64,000 bases of DNA from Tyto alba (GCF_018691265.1 NW_024881272.1:24045323-24109322); one strand, 5' to 3'. Counted from the stretch's first letter, positions 10,861 to 22,160 are shown. Translations and numbers: made by a program. The notes: generated by a model not told the origin, from the letters alone.

Positions 10861-11590
10861 CCCCTCCTGCCCTCCCACCCACCCACCCACCGTCCCTCGG
10901 GTGAGCCAGGGAAGGTGAGTCGAGGCAAAGCTGCCCCAGTTCTACCCTGGCAGGAGCCTGGCAGAGGGGTACTGGGGGGCGTCGGGCTGCACAGACCGTC
11001 ACACTGGCACATTTTAGCTTGACTCCAGGGACGCAGGGCCCTGCCTGGTACAGCACCGCTGCCCTGCCCACTGTTAGAAATGGCTCCCGAGCATCTCCAG
11101 GTGCCTCAACAAACTCCCGTGCCCGGAGCTGCTCGCTGCCCACAGGCAGCCCTCAGCAGGCCCTGGCCATAGCCATCAGGATGAAGGGCAGTCTCGTCCC
11201 CAACCTCCCGCAGGAAGATGCGATCTCCTGCAGCTTCAGGGCTCCTGAGACGGCCGCCCACCCATCGGGGTTAACCCAACAGCTCCCACTTGACAGCATC
11301 TCTCCCCTAAGCTCTGGCAGGCTGCAGAGCCAGGACGGGGTCCCCGCTTGTGCCTGGCCACACTGCGGTGTGGCACGGACAGCCGGGGAGCAGAAATGGG
11401 GATGTGGGTGCAGTGGGTGTCCCCTCCAAGAGAAGAGGGCTCCCGGGAGGCTCCCAGTGCCCTGGTGCCAGTCTCTCCGAGCTGCCCCTCGGCAGGACAG
11501 TGAGGGCCGGGCAGCTCCTAGCCACCCTCCCCAGGGACTGGGGCTCGGCCCCCTCCTCCCGCCAGCCCTCCAAGGCCATTCCTCTCCTTT
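10861..11590. other. GC-rich spacer with short (CCCA)n
   Basis: Starts with a (CCCA)4 microsatellite at 10874-10889. The rest is GC-rich without exon or repeat signatures; opposite-strand frames are both open. Confidence 0.5.
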
Positions 11591-12170
11591 AATAAGAAGG
11601 TCACAGCCATTTAAACCCCTCTGATGAGGGCAGGTGGCTCGCGCCCCTCCTGCCTGGCGGGGCCAGCCTGGCCACGCTCCCGCCTGCGGATCAATGGCAC
11701 GTGGCAAGTTTAAAGCGTGTTCCCCCCCGCGAGCCCCCCCCCGTCCCTCCGCCACCTTCCTCTCCAGACGCGCAAGGTGACGAGCGCTGGGGGGGGCCCA
11801 CAGATCGATGCCGCGACACGGATCGGCTGCTGGGAAAAACCAATCGCAGATCAGATGGAAACCGACTTCTTCTTGTATCTGCCCGGCTCTCGCCGGGATA
11901 GATTGGCTGGAGAAATCCGATGGCGAGAGGAGACAAAGGGGGAGGCGATGGGGAGAGGAGGAAAGGGCTGATAATGCTCCTGCCGCGGCCGCTCTAATCT
12001 GTGACAGCCCGAGGATTTGCTGAAAACCATTATCACATTGCTCTCTCTTCTCTTGTCCCTGATAAAGCCCCGGCTAATCTGTTTGTTGCAGGTATTGAAC
12101 GAATGCATTTAGCGAAACAAGGGGTGTGTGCGCGCCTCCCTGCCTGCGGAGCAAATTTTTTTTCCCCCCC
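11591..12170. promoter_or_regulatory. Candidate regulatory cluster
   Basis: Includes CCAATCG and GATTGGC-like CCAAT words (11840-11846 and 11901-11907), CTGATAATG at 11969-11977, TGACAG at 12002-12007, CATTATCACATTG near 12028-12040 and GGCTAATCTG near 12072. The centre keeps CpGs (CGATGCCGCGACACGGATCG near 11806-11825). It ends at a T/C run near 12157-12172. Confidence 0.45.
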
Positions 12171-12660
12171 TCCCCTGCTCCTCCGGCCTCGCTGGGAGGA
12201 GACGTAGGAGCAGGGAGGGCAGGGACTATTTTGGGTGCAGCCTTGCTGTGGGCGCAGGGTCTACCCCGCCGGACCATGCCATGGGCAGGGGTGCCATGCC
12301 TGGCCCGGGGGGGAAACATCTCCGCCAACTGCCCTGTGTGAGTTTTGGGGAGCTTTTCCCTAGGCGCTGCGTTTCATCTTCGTAATGCAAGTCGCAGAGG
12401 GCAGCGAGCAAAGCCCTTGGGCCGGTGGGCGATGCTGCAGTGCCGTGGCACGTCCCGGCCGGGAGCGCTGCCGCAGCCCGCTGTGTGCCCAGCCGCAGTC
12501 CCACGGGCTCAGCAACCCACACCGGGGGACACGGGGGGGGGTCTGTGCCACAGGAACGGCTCCCGGGACCCTCCCTGTCTGCTGGAGCCTGGCTCGGCTC
12601 GTGCCTGCCTGTGCCGGTGCTGACCTCGGCCCTCCCCTTGCGAGAGGCTCTTTCTCCGGG
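12171..12660. other. GC-rich spacer, no gene seen
   Basis: GC-rich, short G and C homopolymers, no gene or repeat family recognised. Confidence 0.5.
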
Positions 12661-12900
12661 GAGGAGAGATAATTCAGTGGCTGTGAAAGCCCAGACCTGG
12701 GGCTCCCTCAGCCGCCTGTTACAAACAGTTCTAGTGGAACATTAATTATAGTAATTTAGCCGTGGAACACTAACTGCAGCCAGTGCAATAGCATTCAGTA
12801 CATTAGTGGCTATAACCCACTCCTTAAAAAAGACATTTGGCTACTGACAGCTGATAAAATGAGTTGTGAAGCATAACCAAAGGGAAAAAAAAAATAAAAA
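12661..12900. promoter_or_regulatory. Candidate regulatory element with internal repeat
   Basis: An imperfect 14-bp direct repeat of form GTGGAACA(T/C)TAA(T/C)T lies at 12734-12747 and 12762-12775, start-to-start 28 bp, with the first copy running into TTAATTATAG. A TGACAGCTG word (TALE core overlapping an E-box) is at 12845-12853, followed by GATAAAAT. The block ends in an A-rich run near 12886-12899. Confidence 0.5.
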
Positions 12901-13080
12901 TCAGAAGCGTGCTGGGAGCGAGTTGTGGGGCAGGAGGACGGGAGGCAGCACCCCACGGGGTGCTGAGGCCACAGAGGGTGCAGGCGGAGGGGCAGGAGGT
13001 GATGGGGGGCCACAGCCTGCCACGCGGCACACAGGCCGGTGGGTTCCCCGTGCCGTGGGGCTCGGCGGGGCGGGGGACGT

Positions 13081-13265
13081 GGGGCCACGTCTCGGCAGTA
13101 TGTCAAACAGAAGGACATTTCCTTCTATCTCCCAGCCACCGCCCCAGGGCACAATCCACCTACATTCAATCTTTACTCCACTACACATGTTTCCTTTCCA
13201 GCCTCGGATTATTTTTTATCATCAAATTACCGTGGCGATAAGATGGAGTAGATGTGATAGTGAGC
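13081..13265. promoter_or_regulatory. Candidate regulatory element
   Basis: Contains GGATTATTTTTTATCATCAAATTAC at 13206-13230 (an OTX/PITX-type GGATTA at 13206-13211 next to TATCAT) and GGCGATAAGATGG near 13234. It lies just upstream of a CpG-rich segment. Confidence 0.42.
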
Positions 13266-13700
13266 AGAGCGCCTGCCCTCCCCTCTCCCCCTTCCGCGGC
13301 ATCCTTCCTCCCTCCGCCACCCCCAGCCTCCCGGCTCTGAGCAGGCAGGGGGGTTATCCAAATGGATCCCCCCCCCCCGGGGCAGCTGGGTTCGTCGGCT
13401 GGGGCCAAACAGGCAGGAGCTGCCGCTCAGCTCGGGTGCCCATCAAAGCTGGCCAGGAAAACTTGCGGGGTGCCCTGCCGCGGCGTGGGACCCCACGGGC
13501 AGCCGCGCCGCCGCAAAGCCGGAGCCGAGCACCCGCTCCCCGCCGCAGCACCCCAGCTCCCCCACTGCACCCAGTGCCCCCGCCGGGCGCCGGAGCTGCG
13601 GCAGCCCGGTGACGCCGGCGCGGCAGCAGCGACGCAGGGAGCCCCGGCGAGGGGGGCGGCCAGAAAAAGCGCGGCCGTGCTGTTACAAGCCCAAGCAGCG
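13266..13700. other. CpG-rich segment, possible small CpG island
   Basis: An 11-C run at 13368-13378 is followed by CpG-dense DNA at about 13440-13700. Both strands have open frames with arginine/alanine/proline bias, which reflects composition. A small promoter-type island is possible, with no associated exon seen. Confidence 0.45.
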
Positions 13701-14110
13701 CCGCGAGGCCCTGCTGTGATGAATCCTCGCCATCTCCTTGTTTACTCCAGCCTGCAACAAATGAGTCCCTGCCCATCCGGGGATAGCTCATCCAGAGGAA
13801 TGCTCTTTCAGGCCTCTCCCTCTAATCCCTATTAATTTAAATAATGCTCGGCCACTCTTCTCAAACTATTTATTATTTATCAGGTTTGTTTATTTGTAGC
13901 TAACAGGTAGCGCTCAGCATGCGTCCCCGGCACGGGGACAGGGGCCGTTCATCACACCAGCTCCCCCGCCATCTACCATCCGTCAATTACTCCTGCTTCC
14001 TTTAATTAGTAATGAGGACTAATATCTCTGCCTGGGATGGTGGCTGGAGCGGAACTTCCCTCCGGTGGCATTCGAGCAGCACAAGGGAGGGAATGAAAAA
14101 TAAATACCTG
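13701..14110. promoter_or_regulatory. Candidate regulatory element
   Basis: Carries TAATCCC at 13823-13829, ATTAATTTAAATAATG near 13831-13846, repeated TTTATTATTTATC-type words near 13869, and TTTAATTAGTAATGAGG at 14001-14017 with TAATTAG at 14003-14009. Homeodomain cores dominate. Confidence 0.5.
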
Positions 14111-14370
14111 CGCCAGGCTGCTGCTGTTACTCCCAGATGAGCAGCAGGGCTCGCCAGCCCCCAGGCGCCCCTTTCCAGGGAGGCTCCGGTCCCTGGCAGC
14201 TCCCCAAGTGTCCCCTGTACACCAGAGACTCCTACCCAGCAGGGCAGGGGAGGTGATGCTGCTCAGATCCCGATCCAGGGGTGCCCTTTCCTGCACGGCA
14301 GGGACATCCCAAACCATGGGGGCTCCCCTGCCGAGCCCCAGCCGCTGAGCTCCGCGCGGGTGTCAGCAAG

Positions 14371-14740
14371 GGGAAGCTTAAATTAAATGACCACTAGAGC
14401 CTCTGGCCTCGCCTGGCGGTCCTGGGGAGCTCTGTATCAGAACATGCCATCCAGAGGCAGCCTAATAGCGAAGGCAGCACATGATATAAATGGAGCCCCT
14501 TTGATTTATTGACTGGGAGAAGTTTTTACACGATAGCCCATTAAGACGGACGGCTCTGTTTACAGCCAGGCCATCTAGCTATAGGGACCCTGAACTGGAT
14601 GGTGTGTTTTGCTATTGCTCTTCAGGCAGACATCTCATTAAGGGGAACAGCATATGGAGCTCTCTGGATCTATACTTCACGAGTCCTGAGGGAGGCTTTT
14701 ACCATTTTTAATAAGCGGGCAAGGTTAGCAAACCTGCAAC
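14371..14740. promoter_or_regulatory. Dense candidate regulatory element
   Basis: A 370-bp block with AAATTAAATGACC near 14380, TCF/LEF-like CCTTTGAT at 14498-14505, CATTAAGACGG near 14539, an E-box CATATG at 14651-14656 and TTTTTAATAAGC near 14705. Composition is balanced rather than simply AT-rich, as in strongly constrained enhancers. Confidence 0.5.
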
Positions 14741-15560
14741 GCGGTGACCTCCCCTCCCCGTGCGATGGATCTCCCTGAAACACAGAGAGCTGGACTCACC
14801 GGGTGCGCACGGGACTCCATAAATCACCTCCCTGCTACCGGCCAGGGAAACCGGCCGGGGAGGACGGCAAGGGGGGGTCCAGACCAGGCAACGCCGCCTC
14901 CGAAATGGGGCGGGAGCGCGTGGCTCAGCCGAACGCGCCGGGGGCTAGCAGCTGGGCGGGCAGCGGCGTGGAGCGTGCCCCTGGCCATCATGCTGGTGGG
15001 GCGACGGGCAGCACGTGGGTGGCTCAGCTGGCAAAGGTGCTTTAAGGAGAGGCCGCTAACACGATAGCCACAGCGCAGGAAACAAAACCCCCAGCTGGCT
15101 GTTGAGGGGGGATTATTCCGTATTCAGTAACATGGCTGTTTAGTAGAACAAGTAATCTCTGGCAAAGACCTCCGGCTCTTCTCCGATCTGATAAAGCCGT
15201 GCAGCCTACGGGCAAGCTGGCCCCTGTGGGGGCTGCCTTGGAAGGATGCCGTGGGCTGGGGCTGCCGGGGCCAGAGGAGGAGCAGGGAGGCAGGCACGTG
15301 GGGTGAGCTGCCGAGGGATGGGGTGGACACGCTGCAAACAGCTCGCCCAGGACACCTTTCCAAAGTGAAAGGGCTTATGCAAGGTTTGGGTGCTCCTGCC
15401 CAGGCACCACTTACACCCCCGGGTACGGCAGCACAGACATATGGTGTCAAGGCAGCGCGTAACACGTGCAGAGCTCCCACCAGCTCCTCCCGGACCGGGT
15501 ACACGGCTGGGCGCCCACCCGCTCCCCAACTACAGCAACCTGGCTCTTGCCCATCAGCCA
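14741..15560. other. GC-rich spacer with a small AT-leaning core
   Basis: Mostly GC-rich. A short AT-leaning patch at 15041-15205 (GGGATTATTCCG near 15109, AGTAATCTCTGG near 15150, GATCTGATAAAGCC near 15185) may be a minor regulatory element. No gene was recognised. Confidence 0.4.
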
Positions 15561-16000
15561 GCCCTTAAATCCCTGTTTTTCACTCCTGTGGTACCACCTA
15601 AGCACTATAACCATCACCAATTGCTGGCATTTAACTTACACATCTAAAATTCACACTATGGAAAAACTTGACAGAAAAGAAGGAGACTGAGAACGTGATT
15701 GTTTCCTTTTGAGAAGTCTGCCTAGATCTGCTTGGGAAAGAGGGGAGGCAGAGAAGGACAAATGGACAGACATGGCGGCATATTTGGGTCTCTTTCCAGC
15801 AGTTCTCTCACAAACAGTCTGAGCATCTTTGAAATGAAATTTTGTAGGCGATTAGCTCACAATGTGAACTTAATTGCTTTTGGTATTTAAAAAACCCCAT
15901 TAAATTAAATGGCCGAGATATTGAGGCTTAAGCAATGGCTGCTTCCAACGCACAGTAACTACCAGCCTCATTACTGGGACGCCAATTCCAGCGGCGGAAG
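15561..16000. promoter_or_regulatory. Candidate AT-rich regulatory element
   Basis: Contains an inverted repeat TCACAATGTGA at 15857-15867, then ACTTAATTGC near 15868 and CCATTAAATTAAATGG at 15898-15912 region. The TCACA/TGTGA arms resemble T-box half-sites, but a single short palindrome does not establish that. Confidence 0.42.
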
Positions 16001-16560
16001 GCGCAGACCCATGCGATGTGACTGGTGCGGCTCTAACGCTCCCCCCCAGCTCACAGCCCCTGGGTGAGAGGAATCATCACTGGCAGCGGGAGGATGGCTC
16101 AGAGCAAGGCTGGCACGGAGCAGCAGCCCGACAGCCTGCTGAGCTCCTGGTTCCCCAAAGCATCCCGAGACCAAACGAGCCGGACCTGAAAGCCAAGGGA
16201 GTATCGGGCTCCCTCGGCTTGACAAGAGGAGTGGCTGGAGTGGGACAGCCCCACATTGCAGGACACGGGAGTCCTGCCCCGCCAGGACATCAGGGTGACC
16301 TCCACCGAGCCGCTTTTGGCCCCCGCTCCTTGGGGATCCCACGGCATTCTCACTGCCTGCACTCGTGAGTGGTGGGTGCGCCGCCCCTGCGAGTGACTAT
16401 TAAGTGATGCGAGCCTGGTGGGTACCATTCACCCCCAGGGACAGCCCCAAAGCTGGCACCTCGCACCTCTTTATGCCAACGCCACACCAAGGAGCGCTCC
16501 TCCGCCGTGGAGCCGGCAGCGCTGCCCCGCTTTGCATTTAGTGCCACAATACAACAGAGC
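16001..16560. other. GC-leaning spacer, no gene seen
   Basis: Unremarkable sequence with competing open frames on both strands and no splice-bounded exon. Confidence 0.5.
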
Positions 16561-16940
16561 AGCCAACGGTAGTGCTTTCACCTTACTTTACTTGTTTGTT
16601 TAAATTATTTACACTCCTCAGATGCAAGATTGCTCTCCAAAAGGAGCATCCTTTTGGCTGCTGCAGCTTTAAAATGACTTGCATCCATCACTCAATCGCT
16701 TTCAGGTCAAACACACGCTCCCGACTTAATGACCACATTTCCGCAGCAACAAATCTGTCACTGCTGTTTGTTTAAAGCCAACAATCTGTAGGAGCACTGT
16801 GTGCAAGGATTGAATTAACTCAGCATCTGAATGACTGCGGTGCCAGATCATTCAAATTGCACCTTTCCGAAGATCTTCCAGCAATGTTAATTAATGTTCC
16901 TTGGGTGATGTGCAACATGCTGCAGTGCACAGGGCTGCTG
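16561..16940. promoter_or_regulatory. Candidate regulatory element with hairpin repeat
   Basis: Contains a perfect 9-bp inverted repeat CCAAAAGGA / TCCTTTTGG with a 3-nt spacer at 16637-16657, TGTTTAAATTATTTACAC near 16598-16615, and TTAATTAA at 16887-16894. Many short words are interspersed rather than low-complexity, arguing for function over simple AT drift. Confidence 0.5.
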
Positions 16941-17080
16941 GAGAGAGCAAAGCCCGATCCCTGTGCGCCTGGGGCCACGGGAGCCGGGTTCCTGGCTGCC
17001 CCAGCCCTGGGAGCATGTTGCTGGGGGGGGGGTGTTGGGAAAAAAGAGGGGCTGGTGGCTCCCCCTTGCTCTGACACAAC

Positions 17081-17400
17081 CCACCTTGATTTCCCCCAAA
17101 GTTTAGCAATTTGGCTGAGATATTCCATGATGGATGTCCGACTCATGATGAATTTTTTTCCCAGGAAATTCCAGCCCGAACCATTAATACACTGCCATCA
17201 AGAAGAATGAAAAATATGTTGCTACTTCCCTTAAATTCCAGCTACTTGTTGTTGCAGGGGTTTTTTTGTGCATGCCCAGATGGTTTGGAACAAAGCCTTG
17301 AAGTCTGTTGGGAAGGTGATTTCGAGGCCAGGGAGCATTTTGGATTTCCCATCAGAATCTTGCCAACTTTGGGCAAAGCCAGTCCTGTCCATGGCCCCGG
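17081..17400. promoter_or_regulatory. Candidate regulatory element
   Basis: AT-leaning with CATGATGGATGTCCGACTCA near 17137 followed by TCATGATGAATTT, giving two nearby CATGATG words, and CCATTAATACACTG near 17180. A plus frame runs through it but has no splice or domain support. Confidence 0.4.
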
Positions 17401-18985
17401 GTGGCTGCGTGTGCAGCCTGGGCTGGCCCCCTGCTCCCAGCTGTTAAAACCCCCCTGGCACCCACTCCCTGCACCTGCGTGGGGAAGGGGGACGTGGCTC
17501 TCTGGGCACTCGATGACTTCCCCAGGAAGCATGAGGGAGGAAACTGCTTCATTGAAACACTTGCACCAACAAGAGCTGGGGTCAGAGGGGCAGGCGAAGC
17601 AGGAGGAAACAGTGACGGGGAGTTAGCGCGGATGGTGGGGGGGGGGGAGCTGAGATGATACCAGAGAAATGGGGGAAGGGACTGGGGCAAGGAAACAAGG
17701 ACGAAGAGCTGGGACAGGGATGAGGAGGCAGCCTGAGCCTGGCAAGATGTGAAGAGAAGGAAGTAGGGAGTGGGATTCAATTCAACACCAAACCACCGAG
17801 GTCTCCTGCTGCCATCCGCAGTCTCTGGCTACTCCAGCCCTTGCCCATCAGCAAGTCCTTGGCTCAGTGTCCTTATCCCAGGCCCCAGCCACAGTCCCTG
17901 TTTGTCTGGGGCTTTCACATCTCCACAGAGCAGAGCCAGGGTCCGACGGGGGTGGTCCTAACCCGGAGAGCTAGAGCCCTCCCTCAGCCACCCCTCAGTT
18001 TGCTGCAGCTAATTGGGGCACCGCTCTAATCTCTACCTGCCATTGATTTCAATTCAGCTCCAATTTTCTTCTTTGACCTTCTCTCCTCCAGACCCCACTC
18101 ACAAACAGAACACAAATCCTCAAACATCCGCTTTTTCTCTGCAATATTCCAGCATGCCCCAGTCCCAGGCTGGGGAAGGCAATGACCAATGCCTGTCTGA
18201 GCCTATATGCTCATGCACAGGGAGAGACACACCGCTGACTGCAGACACCCTCCCCAGGGCACGCTCACAGCACCTCCAGCACGGACAGGGAAGTGGTGAT
18301 GCTCTGAGGCCATCCAAACCACATGAGAAAAGCATGATAAAAGGACTTCCAGACCATTTCCTCCAGGACAGCTGCCTTATTTCTAGGAGCCTGTGGGTCC
18401 AAGGGGGCATGAGGGAGTGCTCCTGACTGTGCCTGGGTCTCGGCTGCAGGGTTGGCATCCAGCACCCATCCTGCTGGAGGGATCTTCTTCTGCCTGCCTG
18501 AAAACTAGTCCTGCTGTGCTGAGCCCCAGTCCTGCGTGGGCTGGGATGCTCCAAAAGCAAGTGGAAGATGAGCTGGCCATGAGCTAGGGGAAGATCTTCC
18601 CTTCGCTGTGTCCCTGGGGCCATGGGTAAGGCACAGGGACTGGGAGCCTCTGATGCTCTGTGCCATGATCTGGAAGGGGAGCCAGCCACTCGGGAGCGGT
18701 TAAGATCAGGCTGCAGTGTGCTGGTGCAGACAAGCAGGGGAGGAGAGGGTCCTAGACAGCTAGACAGCACATAGGAGTTGTCCCCTGGTGAGAGACACTG
18801 CTGGCACTGAGGGGAAGTGGGGAGGAGCTGTCAGGGGGCACGGGACGGGAAAGGCATCATCCCTTAATGCCCACCCCTTCCTGGCACCCCAAAATGGGTG
18901 GGGAACCTCTACCAAGGCTCCCTTCTCAAGAAAGCCTGGATGCCAGAATTTCAGCCCTCCCAGGTCCCTTCTTTTCCTGGTAGCA
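17401..18985. other. Unremarkable spacer
   Basis: Moderate GC with a 10-G run near 17637-17647. A short AT-leaning patch at about 17995-18130 includes GCTAATTGGGG and CCATTGATTTCAATTC. No exon or repeat family was recognised. Confidence 0.45.
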
Positions 18986-19160
18986 ATTCACTATGTAAAG
19001 AGGCTGGATATTTATAATTATGCTCAAAGTGGCCACTTTGAAAATCTATATGTCTCTAGGCTCCCTGTACATCATAATGTCAAGGCTGTGAATGGAGGCA
19101 TCCATCAGAGGCCTCACATCACAGACCTCGGAGCTGTGATAAACACTCAGGAAATGCTCG
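18986..19160. promoter_or_regulatory. Candidate regulatory element with 18-bp palindrome
   Basis: Contains a perfect 18-bp palindrome TCAAAGTGGCCACTTTGA at 19024-19041, each arm carrying TCAAAG, the core recognised by TCF/LEF HMG proteins. AT-rich TATTTATAATTATGC lies just upstream at 19009-19023. The symmetric arrangement suggests a dimeric or paired binding site; factor identity is inferred. Confidence 0.5.
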
Positions 19161-19920
19161 CTGAACCCTGTGTCCCACGGCTGCCTTCTGGGGAAGACAC
19201 TTGATCTTTGGGGGGTGCCCCCATGGGGACTCCTCCAGAGGAGACATCCCCGGCTGCTCGTGAGCTGCTGATCAGAGATGGGGATGGGAGCAGGGTCTGG
19301 GTTCCTCTAGCCAGAGCCTTCCCTGTTGACCCTTGCTGTTGCCCAGGAAGGGGGGCTCTTCTCCAGCTGGGACCATCCAGGTCATCACCCCACTTCCATG
19401 CTGTGGGCACGCTGCAGGCACACCATCTGCAAAAAGGCAGCTCTCACCCTTCCACCTCCGGGAAAGCCCCGGTGCCGGGAGGGTGGTGAGCTACAGGGAG
19501 AGGAAGCACCCCTCAAACATCATCTCCACCCTCAGTCATCAAATGCCCATTCCTTGACCTCTTCAGCCCCAGAATCTCCTGAGTTTGACTGAGGAAGATT
19601 AGCTCAGCACCAGAGGGACAGGCTCAGCCCCCATTCCCAGCACGAAAACCAAGGCAAGGAGATGAAGCGTCTTCTCCAGGACAGCAAATGTCACAGCTGA
19701 CCCCGAAGCGATGCTCCAGCCTGCTGCCCCACCGTGCTTGTGGGGAGTTTCTACCCCACCTCTCCCAGTTTGGGGACACAAAGCCCCTGCTCTGCGTCGC
19801 CTCCTTGAGAAGCGGGGCAGATGCCCTGATGGCGAGGTGCCTGCGGGAGGCCGGGAACACTGCTCTCTGCTGACAGCGTGGCGAGAGGACATGCAGGCTT
19901 CGCTAACGCTTTGCCCAGGC
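19161..19920. other. GC-leaning spacer, no gene seen
   Basis: No splice-bounded frame, RNA gene or repeat family recognised. Confidence 0.5.
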
Positions 19921-20240
19921 TGTTCTTAAAAATTTATTACTCTGTTGCAACATGAAAAATAAGACAGAGAAGTAATCATTAGTATAACTATAACTCCCCG
20001 TGCAATAGTCCCACTTGTAAATTGAGATTTATGATTGCAGCTGCCGATATTTTAGAGGCCGGTGCAGGCAGCGGCGGCAGTACAGCCCAGCTATGCGCTG
20101 CCCCGCCGCAGTTACAGTTTATCACAATCTGCAGAGATTATTGCAATGAATAATACACAACAGGCTGGCAGTGAAGAACTATTCCCGATCAAACGCTTCT
20201 GTAAACAACTGAATAAATAATATTGCTCAGACCCTCTTTA
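19921..20240. promoter_or_regulatory. Candidate AT-rich regulatory element
   Basis: Holds AGTAATCATTAGTATAAC near 19971-19988 and, at 20137-20154, ATTATT-GCAATG-AATAAT, a 6-bp-arm inverted repeat around a C/EBP-like TTGCAAT. A CpG-containing core (GCGGCGGCAG near 20070) sits between two AT-rich parts. Confidence 0.48.
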
Positions 20241-21270
20241 GAGCCCTTGGAGGCCCAGGGAAATCTCTCATTACTCAGCAGGAGAGGCAGCAGTGGGCTC
20301 GAAGATGCCACGAGGGAGGGATGCAGTGACTCCGGGCAGGCATTGGACATCCCAGGAACTGGCACTTGCCGAGCAGACAGCTCACCCTGCTGTTTTTTGG
20401 CAGAAAAGAAGCTTGAGACACTGAAAAGACCTGCTCACGGTCCCACAGCTCCACGTGCAGCCAAGAACAACCTGCTTGGACAGACAGAAAGATGCAAGCC
20501 CAGACAGACAGGTATTGATGTCCTCTCTTCTGCTTGGCAAGGCTTTTGCTCGCTTTTGATATTGAGTTGGCAGCAGGTAAAGAACAGGTTTGGGGGCAGC
20601 CTGGCCCGCAGGCTGCAGCAGGGATGGGATGTTTGGGGACGAGCCCACCAACCGGGGGGCTCCGTGCACTCCCTGAAATGTCAGTAAGTAATGCAATGTG
20701 ATCAGGGTTGTGCGCCAGCAGCTGTAAAAAGGGCATTTCTCACACAGCTCGAAAGGATAAAGTTCAGCTCCACACCAGCCCACGTTCCCCTGCTGCTGCG
20801 AGCTCCGGCTCGGCTGCCATGCTGTGCTGCCACGGGCAGCAGGTCTGCAGAGAAACCCCCCCCGAGGGTGAGCCGGGGTCATTCCCCCCTTCCCCAGCAC
20901 CCACTGCGCAGAGGCGCTTTATTTACTCTCCAAATGTCTATGCTCAAAATACAGTCAGCGGAGGAGGAGGGACTTGAGAGGAGCTAAGGAAGGGTTATAA
21001 CCCTCCTCAGGCTATAAACCAGCCCTGCAGCAGCTCTCCGATGTTTCAGTGGCCCCACACCATGCTTTCCGTGGGGTGGGTGCCCCTCTGCCTCTGCCCA
21101 GACACCCGCAGGCAGGGAGCATCCCCCTGCACCCGCGTCCTGCCTGCTCCAGGACCAGCTCCCAGGGTTGCTCCCCGCAGGCTCTCCCCACGGCCGGGTC
21201 CCAGGGAAAGGTGAGGAGAGAAGCAAAGAAGGAAAGTTTGCATCCCTGCATCGGCTGCTCTACAGTGTCT
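20241..21270. other. Spacer, no gene called
   Basis: A splice-like segment at 20404-20511 was considered and not accepted. The rest is GC-leaning and without repeats. Confidence 0.45.
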
Positions 21271-21620
21271 GTATGTGCAGGAATCAGCTCCAATTAATCC
21301 CCCCTCAGCTTGGCCCGCCTGCTTCATTACCTCCCCTTGATGAGAACCATCAGTGGGGCCTGTATGATTTTGCTAATTAGCCTCACTTCGTTTATCATTT
21401 CCATTTTCTCCCAGAGACGCTCGGCTTGCTGGGCGACAGCTTCATCTCCCGCTGAAACAATGCGGCCCCTTCTGTGCCTGTCTCACTTAGCGCTGTCACC
21501 GCAGCCATTATGAAATTGGGGTTTCATTTACACACTAATTAAACATTACAGCTTGTTCACAATTACAACACGGGGATGAGGAGGTAACTAATTACTTAAG
21601 AAATGAGCTAACATTTATCT
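21271..21620. promoter_or_regulatory. Strong homeodomain-rich candidate regulatory element
   Basis: Contains TTAATCC at 21294-21300, the 10-bp palindrome GCTAATTAGC at 21372-21381, CACTAATTAAAC at 21533-21543 and TAACTAATTAC at 21585-21595. Four well-spaced homeodomain sites in 300 bp with intervening non-repetitive sequence make this one of the best enhancer candidates. It stops at a 19-C tract. Confidence 0.55.
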
Positions 21621-21629
21621 CCGATTCCT

Positions 21630-21648
21630 CCCCCCCCCCCCCCCCCCC
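21630..21648 (+). repeat. Poly-C tract (19 C)
   Basis: An uninterrupted run of 19 C at the right boundary of a homeodomain-rich block, matched by similar tracts at 2359-2377 and 23633-23650. The reverse strand is a G run. Length is likely polymorphic and sensitive to sequencing error. Confidence 0.85.
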
Positions 21649-22160
21649 AGCCCACCGCCCTCCTCTCCAATCAAGATTAGAAATTGTTGTTCGATGGTGG
21701 CAGCCCAGCAGGCCCCTGCCCACCCCCCACGCGTGCCGCGTCCCCCTTGGGGGGCCGTACCGAGACCCCAGCCCAAGGACAATCCATCAACCCCTAATCG
21801 CAGCCGGGATGACGGGGGGGCTGTGGCGGCGTGCGGCACTGAGCCAGACGGGCCGCACGGGGACGAGCCGCGATGCTGGGGACGCGTCCGTCCGTCCGTC
21901 CGTCCCGCGGTGGCGGCAGGGACTGAGGTTCTCCCTGGGCACCACGGCTCCCTGCACCGAGCGGGCTCTTGCCCGCTGGGCTAACGCCTGGCCCCGCACA
22001 GAGGCCGAGGATGCCAGCACACCCTCCGCCTCCCTGCTGACGGGCAACTCATCCTGAGAAGACATTTTCTTCAGGGAGGAATTAACATTTAAAACCGAAA
22101 CCCGTTAGAGTAGATAAAGCAGGCTGTCGCTCAGATCAAAAGGCACCGCAAAGTGTGGGC
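21649..22160. other. CpG-containing spacer with (CGTC)5
   Basis: A (CGTC)5 tetranucleotide repeat lies at 21885-21904 within CpG-rich DNA. A short AT-leaning patch at 22060-22150 (GGAATTAACATTTAAAACC near 22078) may be a minor element. No gene was recognised. Confidence 0.5.

Noticed and set aside
20404..20511. Splice-bounded 108-nt segment on the plus strand (TTTTTTGGCAG acceptor, ACAG|GTATTG donor)
   Set aside because: Donor is weak (GTATTG), translation resembles no family and no neighbouring exon fits; chance occurrences of this quality are expected.
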